This document shows, one piece after another, positions 25,563-35,100 of a DNA stretch of 64,000 nt (its first letter is position 1; each line of letters opens with the position of its first letter). The stretch comes from Allosediminivita pacifica (lineage in GTDB: Bacteria > Pseudomonadota > Alphaproteobacteria > Rhodobacterales > Rhodobacteraceae): assembly GCF_003054175.1 (NCBI RefSeq), contig NZ_QBKN01000011.1, positions 81,425 through 145,424 on the forward strand. Direction: 5' to 3'. The position numbers were made by a program, and so were the translations under genes. The notes beneath the pieces were generated by a model, which searched no databases, was not told where the DNA came from, and saw nothing but the letters and a program-made list of their open reading frames with translations.

Positions 25563-26750
25563 TCAGCCGAGCGCTGCAACCCCCGGCAGCGTCTTGCCTT
25601 CCATCCATTCGAGGAAAGCACCGCCCGCGGTCGAAATGTAGCTGAAGCCCTCGGCGGCACCCGCCTTGTTCAACGCCGACACCGTGTCGCCGCCCCCGGC
25701 GACCGAGACGAGCTTGCCCTCGTTGGTGAGTTCCGCGGCATAGGCCGCCGCCGCGTTGGTTGCGGCGTCGAAGGGCTTGATCTCGAAGGCACCGAGCGGG
25801 CCGTTCCAGATCAGCGTATTTGCGCGGGCGATGGCTTCCTTCACGTGGGCCACGCTGTCGGGCCCGGCGTCGAGGATCATGGCGTCGGCGGGGACATCCT
25901 CGATCTTCACGACCTCGCTCTCGGCGCCGGCCTTGAATTCACGGGCGACCACCACGTCACGGGGCAGCAGCAGCTCGCAGCCGGTCTCCACGGCCTTCTC
26001 GGCCACTTTGAGTGCGGTATCGACCATGTCGTGCTCGCACAGCGACTTGCCCACGTCCACGCCGCGCGCGGCAAGGAAGGTATTGGCCATGCCGCCGCCG
26101 ATTACGAGGATGTCCACCTTCTCGATGAGGTTCGACAGCAGGTCCAGCTTGGTCGACACCTTCGCGCCGCCCACCACGGCCAGAACCGGCCGCTCGGGGT
26201 TGCTCAGCGCGCCTTCCAGCGCCTCGAGCTCGGCCTGCATCAGGCGACCCGCACAGCAGGGCAGCAGCCGCGCCAGCGCCTCGGTCGAGGCATGGGCGCG
26301 GTGCGCCGCCGAAAAGGCGTCGTTGCAGTAGATGTCGCCGAGCTTCGCCATTTCCTTGGCAAAGCCTTCGTCGTTCTTTTCCTCTTCGGCGTGGAAGCGC
26401 GTGTTTTCCAGCAGGGCTACCTGGCCGTCCGTCAGCCCGTCGACCACGGTCTGCGCGGCGGGGCCGACGCAATCCGAGGCAAAGACCACCTCGACACCCA
26501 GCACCGATTCCAGCGCCGGGATCAGCGGCTGCAGGCTCATGTCGTCGCGCCGCTCGCCCTTGGGGCGGCCGAAGTGGGCCAGCAGCACGGGCTTGCCGCC
26601 CTTGTCGAGGATGTTCTGCACCGTCGCGGCGATCCGTTCGATCCGCGTGGCATCGGTTACCTTGCCGTCCTCGACCGGCACGTTGATGTCCACCCGGCAG
26701 AGCACGCGCTTGCCGCGCAATTCCATCTGGTCCAGCGTCTTCCAGGCCAT
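25563..26750 (-). CDS. pgk: phosphoglycerate kinase
   Basis: A 395-residue glycolytic/gluconeogenic enzyme interconverting 1,3-bisphosphoglycerate plus ADP with 3-phosphoglycerate plus ATP. Clear motifs are [11 protein letters not shown] near the N-terminus, [23 protein letters not shown], the hinge-region [10 protein letters not shown], and GGGDTVSAL at the C-terminal nucleotide site. The start at 26750 has GGAGG seven bases upstream. It is transcribed alone and convergent with the lipoprotein hydrolase gene. Confidence 0.98.
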   Translation of the reverse strand: MAWKTLDQMELRGKRVLCRVDINVPVEDGKVTDATRIERIAATVQNILDKGGKPVLLAHFGRPKGERRDDMSLQPLIPALESVLGVEVVFASDCVGPAAQTVVDGLTDGQVALLENTRFHAEEEKNDEGFAKEMAKLGDIYCNDAFSAAHRAHASTEALARLLPCCAGRLMQAELEALEGALSNPERPVLAVVGGAKVSTKLDLLSNLIEKVDILVIGGGMANTFLAARGVDVGKSLCEHDMVDTALKVAEKAVETGCELLLPRDVVVAREFKAGAESEVVKIEDVPADAMILDAGPDSVAHVKEAIARANTLIWNGPLGAFEIKPFDAATNAAAAYAAELTNEGKLVSVAGGGDTVSALNKAGAAEGFSYISTAGGAFLEWMEGKTLPGVAALG

Positions 26751-26871
26751 AAGCCACCTCCACACTCGTCAGTTGCCCTGTCTGTGCCGCCTGAGCGCGG
26801 CGGCGTCAACGCCGTCTTGCCGTGCGGGTGGCCGCGGTTTAGGTGTCCTGCCCATGAAATTGGAGGACCAG

Positions 26872-27373
26872 ATGGCCCAGATCGACGATCCCGAGAACAC
26901 CATCGTGATGGAGCTGCCTGCCGGCACCGTCACCATCGCGCTCCTGCCCGACGTGGCACCCAAGCACGTGGAACGCATGAAGACCCTGGCCCGCGCCGGC
27001 GCCTATGACGGCGTGGTCTTTCACCGCGTGATCGAGGGCTTCATGGCCCAGACCGGCGATGTGGAGCACGGCAAGTCCGACGCCGACAACTTCAACATGC
27101 GCCGCGCCGGCACCGGCGGTTCGGACATGCCTGACCTGCCGGCGGAATTTTCGAAGCTGCCGCACGACCGTGGCACGATCGGCGCCGCGCGCTCGCAGAA
27201 CCCGAACTCGGCGAACTCGCAGTTCTTCATCAACTTCAAGGACAACCACTTCCTCAACGGCCAGTACACCGTCTACGGTCGCGTGATCGAGGGGATGGAA
27301 CACGTCGACGCCATCACCCGCGGCGAGCCGCCCGCGAACCCCGACACCATGGTCAGCGTCAAGGTGGCCGCCG

Positions 27374-27381
<8 letters not shown>
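26872..27381 (+). CDS. ppiB: cytoplasmic cyclophilin-type peptidyl-prolyl isomerase
   Basis: A 169-residue cyclophilin without signal peptide, catalysing cis-trans isomerisation of X-Pro bonds. Catalytic-region segments are VVFHRVIEGFMAQTGD, the AGTGGSD loop, and ANSQFFINF. The start at 26872 has GGAGG five bases upstream; an ATG 18 bases earlier is less likely. The 3' end overlaps the following, secreted cyclophilin gene by eight bases. Confidence 0.95.
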
Positions 27382-27931
<550 letters not shown>

Positions 27932-27934
27932 TCC

Positions 27935-28825
27935 TCAGGCGGCGCCCCCGGGCGCCGTCTCCAGGCCCAGCATGTCGCGGATCTGCGCAGGCGTGCACCC
28001 CTCGGCGCGGAAGGTGGCAATGGCACGGTCGTTGTCGCGCTTGGCCAGCCGCCGCCCGGCTTCGTCCCGCACCAGCCTGTGATGATGGTAACGCGGCACC
28101 AGATAGCCCAGCAGATGCTGAAGCAGCACGTGGATCTGCGTTGCCTCGAACAGATCCTGCCCTCGCACGACATCACTGATTTCCTGCTGCGCGTCATCGA
28201 CAACGACCGACAGGTGGTACGACCCTGGGAAATCCCGGCGCGACAGCACCACGTCGCCGACCCCCTCGATCAGCGCCTCGGGCGAGACCTCGATCAGCCC
28301 GCTCTCGCCATCCGGGCCGGCTCCCACTTCAAAGAAATTGATATCCTTTCCAACGACATCGAGCGCTCTCCTCATGTCGATCCTCAGCGCCTCATCTCGC
28401 GGCATCTGCCCTCTGGGCGGCGTCTCGGGTCGGCAGGTCCCGGGATAGACCAGCCCGTCCGGCCCCACCGCCGGTTCGCCCCCTTCCTGCGGGGCCGAAG
28501 CCGCCGCAACGATATCGCGCCGCCGGCAGGAGCAGGGATAGAGCAGCCCACGCGCCCAGAGATCCTCCAGCGCCGCCATGTAGGCGTCCGTATGGTCCGA
28601 CTGCCGCCGGACCGGCTCCGGCCAGTCGAGCCCCAGCCAGTGCAGGTCCTCGTAGATCTGCGCCTCCCATTGCGCGCGCGCGCGCGTTCGGTCGATATCC
28701 TCGATGCGCAGCAGGAAGGTCCCGCCCGCCTCCCGCGCGAGGTCGAACGCCGTCAGCGCCGAAAACGCATGACCAAGGTGAAGCGGCCCGGTCGGCGACG
28801 GGGCAAACCGGGTCCGGAAATTCAC
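27935..28825 (-). CDS. gluQ: glutamyl-Q tRNA(Asp) synthetase
   Basis: A 296-residue truncated glutamyl-tRNA synthetase paralogue that attaches glutamate to the queuosine base of tRNA(Asp). The HIGH-like motif is PLHLGH in the first 20 residues, and the KMSKS-like motif is RLAKRDND near residue 265. The anticodon-binding domain of GltX is missing. The zinc-ribbon cysteines in YPCSCRRRD are present, which fits GluQRS. It overlaps the upstream methyltransferase gene by four bases. Confidence 0.95.
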   Translation of the reverse strand: MNFRTRFAPSPTGPLHLGHAFSALTAFDLAREAGGTFLLRIEDIDRTRARAQWEAQIYEDLHWLGLDWPEPVRRQSDHTDAYMAALEDLWARGLLYPCSCRRRDIVAAASAPQEGGEPAVGPDGLVYPGTCRPETPPRGQMPRDEALRIDMRRALDVVGKDINFFEVGAGPDGESGLIEVSPEALIEGVGDVVLSRRDFPGSYHLSVVVDDAQQEISDVVRGQDLFEATQIHVLLQHLLGYLVPRYHHHRLVRDEAGRRLAKRDNDRAIATFRAEGCTPAQIRDMLGLETAPGGAA

Positions 28826-29427
28826 GTCTTTTCGAGAACGTAAACGGTCGCGCCGATACCTTCGGCGGGCAGGTGGGGCCCATGCTCGCGGAACAGCTCC
28901 CGCACCACGCCGTCATCGATGTAGCGCTGCACGTGCGCCGCGTAGGCAGGGTCCTCAAGCGTATGATCATTGAACGAAAAGACGGTCTTCGCGCCCGGGA
29001 TCAACGCCGCGATGATCTCGTCCAGCAGCGATAATGGCGCAGCGCCACTGCCCACCACGCCGATGGCCGCGATGGCGGCATAACCGGCGGGCAGCGGGGC
29101 GTTCGTATCCATGACCTCGACGTTGCGATAGACGCCCTTGGCCTTCGCCTCCGCGAGCATCTCGGCCGATGGGTCGAGCCCGTCGATGGTCGTGAAGCCC
29201 TCTGCCTTCAGCGCCTCACCGGAAAGCCCGGTGCCGCAGCCGAGATCGAGCACGGGCATGCCGAAATCCGTGGCCACCTGGTGCAGTGCCTTGGCGCAGC
29301 GTGCCGGCGTGGCGTAGCCCGAAGACGTCAATTCAGCGTCGTAAGACTTTGACCACTCCGCATAAATATTCTGTTTCGCCTCCTGATCGGGGGCGTCGTA
29401 GATCTTGTCCAGATATGTATCTTGCAT
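28822..29427 (-). CDS. class I SAM-dependent methyltransferase
   Basis: A 201-residue Rossmann-fold methyltransferase. Motif I is VLDLGCGTG (about residues 59-67), followed by the acidic motif GLDPSAEML. The substrate is unknown. The N-terminal YDAPDQEAKQNIYAEWSKSYD resembles small-molecule or ubiquinone/menaquinone-type methyltransferases. It forms a two-gene unit with gluQ. A -10-like TATACT ends seven bases before the ATG, so the message may be leaderless. Confidence 0.87.
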   Translation of the reverse strand: MQDTYLDKIYDAPDQEAKQNIYAEWSKSYDAELTSSGYATPARCAKALHQVATDFGMPVLDLGCGTGLSGEALKAEGFTTIDGLDPSAEMLAEAKAKGVYRNVEVMDTNAPLPAGYAAIAAIGVVGSGAAPLSLLDEIIAALIPGAKTVFSFNDHTLEDPAYAAHVQRYIDDGVVRELFREHGPHLPAEGIGATVYVLEKT

Positions 29428-29433
29428 GACCGC

Positions 29434-29464
29434 AGTATAGCTTACTCGGCGGCCCGAAGGTCAA
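29434..29464 (-). promoter_or_regulatory. possible promoter of the methyltransferase-gluQ unit
   Basis: On the minus strand TTGACC and TATACT are separated by 19 bases inside the 3' end of trmFO. The TATACT is so near the ATG at 29427 that transcription would begin at or next to the start codon. The spacer is slightly longer than ideal. Confidence 0.4.
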
Positions 29465-30806
29465 GGCCCTGCGCCGTCAGCCACTCCTGCCAAGCCTCCT
29501 TGGCGCGATCCGTGTAGCCCTTGTAGCGCTCGCGGCGCCCCTTGCGGCCCCCGCGCAGCCCCTCGAGCGGTCGGAACAACCCGAAGTTCACGTTCATCGG
29601 TTGGAAGGTCTTCGCCTCGGCGCCGCCGGTGATGTGGTGGATCAGTGCCCCGTGGGCCGTGTCCTGCGGCACTGTCGGCATGGTCCGTCCCAGGATCTCG
29701 GCCGCGGCCATGCGCCCGGCCACAAGCCCCATGGCGGCGGATTCGACGTAGCCCTCGACGCCGGTCACCTGACCCGCAAAACGGATGTTCGGCTTCGACC
29801 GCAGGCGCATCCGATCATCGAGAAGCGTCGGCGAATTCAGGAAAGTGTTCCGGTGGATGCCGCCAAGCCGCGCAAAACTCGCGTCATGAAGCCCCGGAAT
29901 CATCGAGAAAACAGCCTTCTGCGCGCCGTACTTCATCTTCGTCTGGAAGCCGACGATATTGTAGAGCGTACCCAGCTCGTTATCCCGGCGCAGCTGAACC
30001 ACGGCATAGGGCTTGGTTTCGGGATCGTGTGGATTGGTCAGCCCGACAGGCTTCATGGGGCCGTGCCGCAGCGTTTCGCGGCCGCGCTCGGCCATGACCT
30101 CGATGGGCAGGCAGCCGTCGAAATAGCCTGCGGTCTCGCCCTCGTGGAACTCCGTCTTGTCGGCGGCCAGCAGTGCGTCGATGAAGGCCTCGTACTGGTC
30201 CTTCGTCATCGGGCAGTTGATATAGGCCTTCTGCTCTTCCTCGGTCTCGCCCTTGTCGTAGCGCGATTGCCGCCAGGCCACGTCCATGTCGATGCTCTCG
30301 GCATAGACGATAGGCGCGATGGCGTCGAAAAAGGCCAGCCTGTCGGTCCCGGTCTCGGCCTGGATCGCCCGGCCAAGGCCTTCCGACGTCAGCGGCCCTG
30401 TCGCGAAGATCCAGTGCCCTTCACCGGACAGCTCGGAAACTTCGTCGTGCGAAACCCGGATGTTGGGATGCGCAGTGATCGCGGCAGTCACCGTCTCGGC
30501 AAAGGCCTCGCGGTCGACCGCCAGAGCGCCGCCGGCAGGCAGCCGATGGGCGTAGGCGCTGTTCATGATCAGGCCGCCGGCCTGCTTCATCTCCCAGTGC
30601 AGAAGCCCCACGGCATTCTGTTCGTCATCGTCCGATCGGAACGAGTTAGAACAGACCATTTCCCCAAGATTTCCAGTATGATGCGCAAAGGTCTTCACTT
30701 CTGGTCGCATCTCGTGCAGCACGACCTGCACACCTGCTTCCGCGGCCTGAAAGGCCGCCTCGGAACCGGCCATTCCGCCGCCGACAATATGTAGCTCATC
30801 CGTCAT
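29442..30806 (-). CDS. trmFO: methylenetetrahydrofolate-tRNA-(uracil-5-)-methyltransferase
   Basis: A 454-residue FAD- and folate-dependent enzyme that makes ribothymidine at position 54 of tRNA. The N-terminal dinucleotide-binding motif is [10 protein letters not shown], followed by the highly conserved [14 protein letters not shown] with the active-site cysteine. The C-terminal [12 protein letters not shown] is also typical. I use the second ATG at 30806, since an upstream ATG at 30815 has no better ribosome binding site. Length and motifs fit the family throughout. Confidence 0.96.
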   Translation of the reverse strand: MTDELHIVGGGMAGSEAAFQAAEAGVQVVLHEMRPEVKTFAHHTGNLGEMVCSNSFRSDDDEQNAVGLLHWEMKQAGGLIMNSAYAHRLPAGGALAVDREAFAETVTAAITAHPNIRVSHDEVSELSGEGHWIFATGPLTSEGLGRAIQAETGTDRLAFFDAIAPIVYAESIDMDVAWRQSRYDKGETEEEQKAYINCPMTKDQYEAFIDALLAADKTEFHEGETAGYFDGCLPIEVMAERGRETLRHGPMKPVGLTNPHDPETKPYAVVQLRRDNELGTLYNIVGFQTKMKYGAQKAVFSMIPGLHDASFARLGGIHRNTFLNSPTLLDDRMRLRSKPNIRFAGQVTGVEGYVESAAMGLVAGRMAAAEILGRTMPTVPQDTAHGALIHHITGGAEAKTFQPMNVNFGLFRPLEGLRGGRKGRRERYKGYTDRAKEAWQEWLTAQGLDLRAAE

Positions 30807-30933
30807 GGGTGGCATTTAGCGATGGGCGACCGCGCTGCCAAGGGGCCTCGTCTTGCACGGGGTCGCACCGTCACGCTTGCCAGGCGATCGTCAGCCGTCA
30901 CTTTGGGGCAAAAGCCAGGAGACAGGGGAAACC

Positions 30934-31356
30934 ATGCTGAAATTTACGCTCAAGGAGATGCAGAGCTACCTGCCGGAGGTCTTTCCGCAGGTGCGGGGCA
31001 TGTTCGCCATCGACCGCATGGACGAGGAGCTGCTGGTCATGCGCCTCGTGGCCGATGATCGGCACCTGCGCCCGGGCGGAACGGTCTCGGGGCCGGCCAT
31101 GTTCGGCCTCGCCGACATCAGCGCCTATGTCGCGACCATGGCCCGGATCGGACCCGAGGCACTGACCGTCACCACGCATTGCTCGATCGACTTCATGCGC
31201 AAGCCGGCTTCGGGCGCCGACGTGCTGGCGCATGCGCGCGTACTCAAGCTTGGCAGATCACTCAGCGTCACCGACGTGCTGCTCTACAGCGAGGGCACGG
31301 AGGATCCCGTCGCCCATGCCTCGCTCACCTACGCGATCCCGCCCGCAAAGGGCTGA
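30934..31356 (+). CDS. PaaI-like hotdog-fold thioesterase
   Basis: A 140-residue 4HBT/PaaI-family protein, likely hydrolysing an acyl- or aryl-CoA thioester. Typical features are HLRPGGTVSGPAMFGLADI (helix of the hotdog fold with catalytic Asp) and ALTVTTHCSIDFMRKP. The substrate cannot be predicted. The start at 30934 is preceded by AGGGGAAACC. It is divergent from trmFO and convergent with speE. Confidence 0.88.
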   Translation: MLKFTLKEMQSYLPEVFPQVRGMFAIDRMDEELLVMRLVADDRHLRPGGTVSGPAMFGLADISAYVATMARIGPEALTVTTHCSIDFMRKPASGADVLAHARVLKLGRSLSVTDVLLYSEGTEDPVAHASLTYAIPPAKG

Positions 31357-31362
31357 CCAGCC

Positions 31363-31413
31363 GCTTCTTCTCGGAAAAAATATCCCGGGGAGCGCGAGGG
31401 GCAGCGCCCCTCG
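31363..31413. repeat. family-specific intergenic repeat, copy 1 (also hairpin terminator)
   Basis: The sequence GCTTCTTCTCGGAAAAAATA followed by TCCCGGGGA and the hairpin CGAGGGGC-AGC-GCCCCTCG (31395-31413) repeats, in related form, at 55277-55343. It lies between the convergent thioesterase and speE genes. The stem is 8 bp and is followed by TTT, so it can also act as a terminator. Confidence 0.65.
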
Positions 31414-31437
31414 TTTCCTCCGCACGGCCAAATCCCT

Positions 31438-32298
31438 TCAGGGCATGAGTTTCGCGACATAGCCGGGGAGGGCGAAGGCGGCCTTGTGAACCTCGGGCGT
31501 GTAGTATTCTGGCGCCAACGCGCTGTTGTCGAACCGTTGTTGCAGCTCCGACAGCGCCACGTCGCGCGCGGCGCTGTCGGTACCCCAGCCAAAGGCCATC
31601 GGCCCGCCCGCATAGGTTGGCACCGTGGCGAGGTAGCAGGTCGCGTCGGAGAAGAGCGCCTTGAAGGCCCGCATGGTGTTGGTCAGTTCCTCGCCCTGCA
31701 GGAAGGGTACGCCGTTCTGGGTGACAAGGATGCCGCCCTCGGACAGCGCGCGTTTCGCGTGTCCATAGAAGGTGTCGGTGAACAGCACCTCGCCCGGGCC
31801 GACAGGATCGGTGGAATCGACGATGATCACGTCGAAGCCGCCTTCCGTCTCGCGGATGAACTGCGCGCCGTCCGCGATCACCAGGTTCAGCCGTGCATCA
31901 TCAAAGGCCCCCTGGCTCAACTTCGGAAGGTATTCCTTCGAGAACTCCACCACGCCCGCGTCGATCTCAACCATCGTCACATGCTCGACGGATGCGTGTT
32001 TCAGCACCTCGCGCGCCATGCCGCCGTCGCCACCGCCGATGATGCAGACCCGCTTGGCGGCGCCATGGGCCAGGATCGGCACATGCGTCAGCATCTCGTG
32101 GTAGATGAAGTTGTCGCCCTCGGTCGTTTGGACCACGTCGTCGAGCGTCAGGACGCGCCCGAAGGTGCCATTCTCGAAGACACGCAGGCGCTGGTGCTCG
32201 GTTTCGCTGTCATAGAGCACGCGGCTCTCGCGCAGGGCCTGGGCGTGGTGATCGTGCAGCTTCTCGACGGTCCAGCCGTCGACCTTGAGATCGGACAT
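31438..32298 (-). CDS. speE: spermidine synthase
   Basis: A 286-residue aminopropyltransferase that moves the aminopropyl group of decarboxylated SAM to putrescine. Motifs are the nucleotide-binding VCIIGGGDGGMAREVLKH, the acidic VEIDAGVVEFSKEYLP, and DVIIVDSTDPVGPGE with the catalytic Asp. The C-terminal part TYAGGPMAFGWGTD is standard. AAGGAG lies before the ATG at 32298. It sits just downstream of speD, whose product supplies its co-substrate, though a terminator lies between them. Confidence 0.97.
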   Translation of the reverse strand: MSDLKVDGWTVEKLHDHHAQALRESRVLYDSETEHQRLRVFENGTFGRVLTLDDVVQTTEGDNFIYHEMLTHVPILAHGAAKRVCIIGGGDGGMAREVLKHASVEHVTMVEIDAGVVEFSKEYLPKLSQGAFDDARLNLVIADGAQFIRETEGGFDVIIVDSTDPVGPGEVLFTDTFYGHAKRALSEGGILVTQNGVPFLQGEELTNTMRAFKALFSDATCYLATVPTYAGGPMAFGWGTDSAARDVALSELQQRFDNSALAPEYYTPEVHKAAFALPGYVAKLMP

Positions 32299-32381
32299 GG
32301 GGCGGCTCCTTCCGGGGATCTGGGGCAGGTCATGGCAAAGCACGGCGGGCCTGTCTACCGAAGGCGCAGCCGCGGCAGCAA

Positions 32382-32405
32382 AAAGCCGCCCCGAAAGGCG
32401 GCTTT
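32382..32405 (-). terminator. intrinsic terminator between speD and speE
   Basis: A 9-bp perfect stem (AAAGCCGCC and GGCGGCTTT) with a six-base loop; on the minus strand it is followed by TTT. It lies 25 bases after the speD stop and about 85 bases before the speE start, so speE needs read-through or its own promoter. Confidence 0.75.
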
Positions 32406-32429
32406 GCATGATTTCATGAAAGGCGTGGC

Positions 32430-32948
32430 TCAGGCGGCAATGCCGGCCTCTTCCACCACACCTTCACCCCGCTTGAGCTCCTTCACGCGGACGTCGGCAG
32501 TGCCGAAGGCGCGCGACAGGACGTCGACGGCGCGCCAGGGGCGGGCATCGCCGCACATGAACACGTCGAAGGCGCCGTAACCGATCTCGGGCCACGTGTG
32601 CACCGAGATGTGGCTTTCGGCCAGCACGGCCACGCCGCTCACGCCTTGGGGCGAGAACTTGTGCGTGTGGATGTGCAGCAGCGTCGCGCCACAGTCGTCC
32701 ACGCAGTCGCGGAAAGCCTGCTGGATGCGCGCCTCGTCGTCGAGCCCGTGGCCGTTCACTACCTCGATAATGAGATGCGTGCCGGCAAAGACCGTCTCGC
32801 CATCACGGATGAAGTGATCGTCACGCGACTCGTCGAAGACGTCACGGCGCATGGTGTCGATTGCGGGGGTGTCTCCCCGGGTGAATTCTTCCTCTTGGGC
32901 GCCTGTCTCCAGACCGTACCCCAGTTGGAAGAGGTTGGCGTCTTTCAT
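32430..32948 (-). CDS. speD: S-adenosylmethionine decarboxylase proenzyme
   Basis: A 172-residue proenzyme giving decarboxylated SAM for polyamine synthesis. It self-cleaves to create a pyruvoyl group: the site is LAESHISVHTWPE, with cleavage between Glu 111 and Ser 112. The catalytic Cys is in DCGATLLHIH or MCGD. About 50 residues precede the conserved core (AGTHLIIEV), longer than the minimal bacterial enzyme of about 125 residues but shorter than the E. coli enzyme. The start at 32948 has AAGGGGAG upstream. Confidence 0.95.
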   Translation of the reverse strand: MKDANLFQLGYGLETGAQEEEFTRGDTPAIDTMRRDVFDESRDDHFIRDGETVFAGTHLIIEVVNGHGLDDEARIQQAFRDCVDDCGATLLHIHTHKFSPQGVSGVAVLAESHISVHTWPEIGYGAFDVFMCGDARPWRAVDVLSRAFGTADVRVKELKRGEGVVEEAGIAA

Positions 32949-33183
32949 GGCGCTCCCCTTCTGACCAGTAGTTCGTTCCAGTCGGTTCCTTAGCGCCCCC
33001 CGAGGATGCTTCACCTGGGTTGGGATCGGTTCCGAAAGTGAGGCCCACCTACGAATGGACCCCGAGTCGTTCAAGGATTTTCTGCATGTGCGAGGCAGAT
33101 TTTTTGCTCACCCGGCAACGACGTGCCGAAATCGCGTTTTTTAGCGTGCCAATAGGGGCTTGTCGGGCTTTCGGACAAAAAAA

Positions 33184-33206
33184 GGGCGTGGGATGGACCC
33201 ACGCCC
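33184..33206 (-). terminator. terminator of the DUF1127 gene
   Basis: A 9-bp perfect stem (GGGCGTGGG and CCCACGCCC) with a five-base loop, followed on the minus strand by TTTTTTT. It ends the DUF1127 transcript 25 bases after its stop. The 225 bases between it and speD hold no gene. Confidence 0.88.
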
Positions 33207-33231
33207 ATAAGGTTTCCGGCGGGCCCAGGGA

Positions 33232-33459
33232 TCAGCCCAGCCAGAAATGTCGGCGCGCCTCGGCTTGCGCGGCGTGCCGGTCCACTCCGATGTCGAACAG
33301 CAGCCGTTCGTCGAGCTGCGCGAGCGCGCGGCGAGAACGGCGGCGTTCGGACCAGCGGGTCAGGGCGGCCGCAGCTCGCAGCGTCATCCCGGCCAGCGGG
33401 GACAGCGAGGGCGCGGCCGACAGGTCTGCGAGTGCGATGCGTGTTGCGGTCTGTGCCAT
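33232..33459 (-). CDS. DUF1127 small protein
   Basis: A 75-residue basic protein ending in the DUF1127 (YjiS-like) arginine-rich domain: ERRRSRRALAQLDERLLFDI followed by GVDRHAAQAEARRHFW. DUF1127 proteins in alphaproteobacteria can bind RNA and influence phosphate and carbon metabolism. The start at 33459 has GAAGGA seven bases upstream. It is divergent from a MocR-type regulator and very likely controlled by it. Its own strong terminator gives a short single-gene transcript. Confidence 0.88.
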   Translation of the reverse strand: MAQTATRIALADLSAAPSLSPLAGMTLRAAAALTRWSERRRSRRALAQLDERLLFDIGVDRHAAQAEARRHFWLG

Positions 33460-33482
33460 TTCCGTGGTCCTTCCAATTTGTA

Positions 33483-33525
33483 TTGACACAATGTTTATTT
33501 GTCTCGTACTAGTCTGATACAATGT
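33483..33525. promoter_or_regulatory. shared control region between DUF1127 and mocR-type gene
   Basis: An AT-rich stretch in a GC-rich genome. It contains TTGACA (33483-33488) with TACTAG 18 bases downstream as a plus-strand promoter. ACAATGT occurs twice as a direct repeat (33488-33494 and 33519-33525), 31 bases or about three helical turns apart. MocR-type regulators commonly bind direct repeats in such divergent regions. Confidence 0.55.
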
Positions 33526-33555
33526 GTCACTCAAAAGGTCGATCTAAATTTTGTA

Positions 33556-34962
33556 ATGGGTACAATTTCGGAGATTTATGAATCGGCTTCCGCCGATGGG
33601 CCCAAATACCGCGCCGTCGCCGACGCGATCCGCGGCGCCATCGGGGCGGGGACCCTTCAGCCCGGGGACAAGCTTCCGCCGGTGCGCGAACTTGCCTGGC
33701 AGCTGTCCATCACACCGGGAACCGTGGCGCGCGCCTACACCTGTCTGACCGACGACGGTATCGCCACGGCTTCGGTCGGGCGGGGCACCTTCGTTGCCGA
33801 CCCCGAGGCAAACCGGCACGCGGCGCGCGACCGGCACTTCGCCCATGACAACACCGCCGAGGAAAGCGACCTGGTGAACCTCTTCTCGCCACGGTTGCCG
33901 GACATGGGGCAGGTTGCCCTGATCCACGACGCCTTCGCCCAGCTCTCGGAGCGACCGGCGCTCGACCTGCTCAACTATCCCACGCGTACCGGCTATGCCC
34001 CGGCGCGTCGGGCGGCGCTGCGTTGGCTTGCCGACAGCGATCTGGGCGAGGTCCGCGAAAAGCACGTCGTGCTGACGCACGGCGGCCAGTCGGGCGTCTC
34101 GCTGGTCATGCAGGCAGTGCTCAAGGGGCGCTGGCCCGTCATCCTGGTCGAGGAGCTGAGCTACCCGGGCTTCCGCCGCGCGGCCGAGCTTTTGCGAGCC
34201 GATGTCGTCGCCGTGCCCATGGACGAACACGGCATCATCCCGCAGGCGCTGGACGAGGCTGCGTCCCGTCACGAGGCACAATTGCTTTGTACCTCTCCCG
34301 AGGTGCACAATCCCACCGGCATCGTCACGCCGCCCGAGCGCCGCGAGGAGATCGCCGAGGTCGCCCGCCTGCGCGGATTCCACGTGCTCGAGGACGACTG
34401 CTACCGGCTGAGCCGCGCCAGCGGCCCCAGCTACCGCAAGCTTCTGCCGGGGCAGGGTTGGCACCTCTCGTCCGTGTCCAAGACCCTCAGCCCCGCGCTC
34501 CGCGTCGGCTTTGCCGTGGCGCCCGACGGGCTCGAAGGCCGGCTCCGCCGCGCGGCCGAGCACGGCTATTTCGGCCTTGCCCGCCCACTCACCGACCTGA
34601 CCGAGGATCTTCTCACAAGGGACGAGACCTACCGCGTCCTCGATGGCGTGCGGAAGGAATACCAGCGCTACGTCCGCGCCGCGGTCGAGATCCTCGACTG
34701 CTCCGATCTCGTCTGGCACGAGGACATTCCCTTCCTGTGGCTGCCGCTGCCGCGTGGTTGGCGGGCCGGAGCCTTCGTGCGCGCGGCCGAGGCGCATGGC
34801 GTGCAGTTGCGCAGCGCCGACGATTTTGCCCTGCGCGACGGCTTCGCCCCCCATGCAGTGCGCCTTGCCATCAACGCGCAGGTTTCGCTCAAGAGCTTCG
34901 AGGCAGCCATGTGGCGCCTGCGCCGCCTGCTCGAGGACCTGCCCGACCAGATCGAGGTCTGA
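33556..34962 (+). CDS. MocR-type GntR/aminotransferase regulator
   Basis: A 468-residue fusion. An N-terminal GntR winged helix (about 17-82, including LPPVRELAWQLSITPGTVARA) is joined to a fold-type I aminotransferase-like domain with HNPTG (251-255), LEDDCYR (278-284) and the PLP lysine 309 in SVSKTLSPALRVGF. Members such as PdxR, GabR and TauR use PLP as cofactor for sensing. The effector here is not predictable. The ribosome binding site is weak. Divergent from the DUF1127 gene, its likely target. Confidence 0.93.
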   Translation: MGTISEIYESASADGPKYRAVADAIRGAIGAGTLQPGDKLPPVRELAWQLSITPGTVARAYTCLTDDGIATASVGRGTFVADPEANRHAARDRHFAHDNTAEESDLVNLFSPRLPDMGQVALIHDAFAQLSERPALDLLNYPTRTGYAPARRAALRWLADSDLGEVREKHVVLTHGGQSGVSLVMQAVLKGRWPVILVEELSYPGFRRAAELLRADVVAVPMDEHGIIPQALDEAASRHEAQLLCTSPEVHNPTGIVTPPERREEIAEVARLRGFHVLEDDCYRLSRASGPSYRKLLPGQGWHLSSVSKTLSPALRVGFAVAPDGLEGRLRRAAEHGYFGLARPLTDLTEDLLTRDETYRVLDGVRKEYQRYVRAAVEILDCSDLVWHEDIPFLWLPLPRGWRAGAFVRAAEAHGVQLRSADDFALRDGFAPHAVRLAINAQVSLKSFEAAMWRLRRLLEDLPDQIEV

Positions 34963-35030
34963 ATGTGGGGTATATAAATACCATAATTACAAGTCATTGA
35001 TATCGTGCCATAATTTGCCGTAGGTCGCGC

Positions 35031-35058
35031 TTGACCGCGTGGCTGGCACCTGTATAAG
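35031..35058 (+). promoter_or_regulatory. sigma-70 promoter of rplM-rpsI
   Basis: TTGACC (35031-35036) and TATAAG (35053-35058) are separated by 16 bases, predicting a start near 35065 and a leader of about 75 bases. The stretch upstream to 34963 is AT-rich and holds no gene. Confidence 0.65.
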
Positions 35059-35074
35059 GCCGCAATCGGATTAC

Positions 35075-35100
35075 GGGCCGGGCGCTGCTGCGCACGGCCC
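35075..35100 (+). promoter_or_regulatory. strong hairpin in the rplM leader
   Basis: GGGCCGGGCGC pairs with GCGCACGGCCC around a TGCT loop (10 paired bases and one G-A mismatch), followed by TTCTCACT. It lies in the 5' untranslated leader about 40 bases before the L13 start. It may be a target for autoregulation by a ribosomal protein or an attenuator. Confidence 0.5.
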
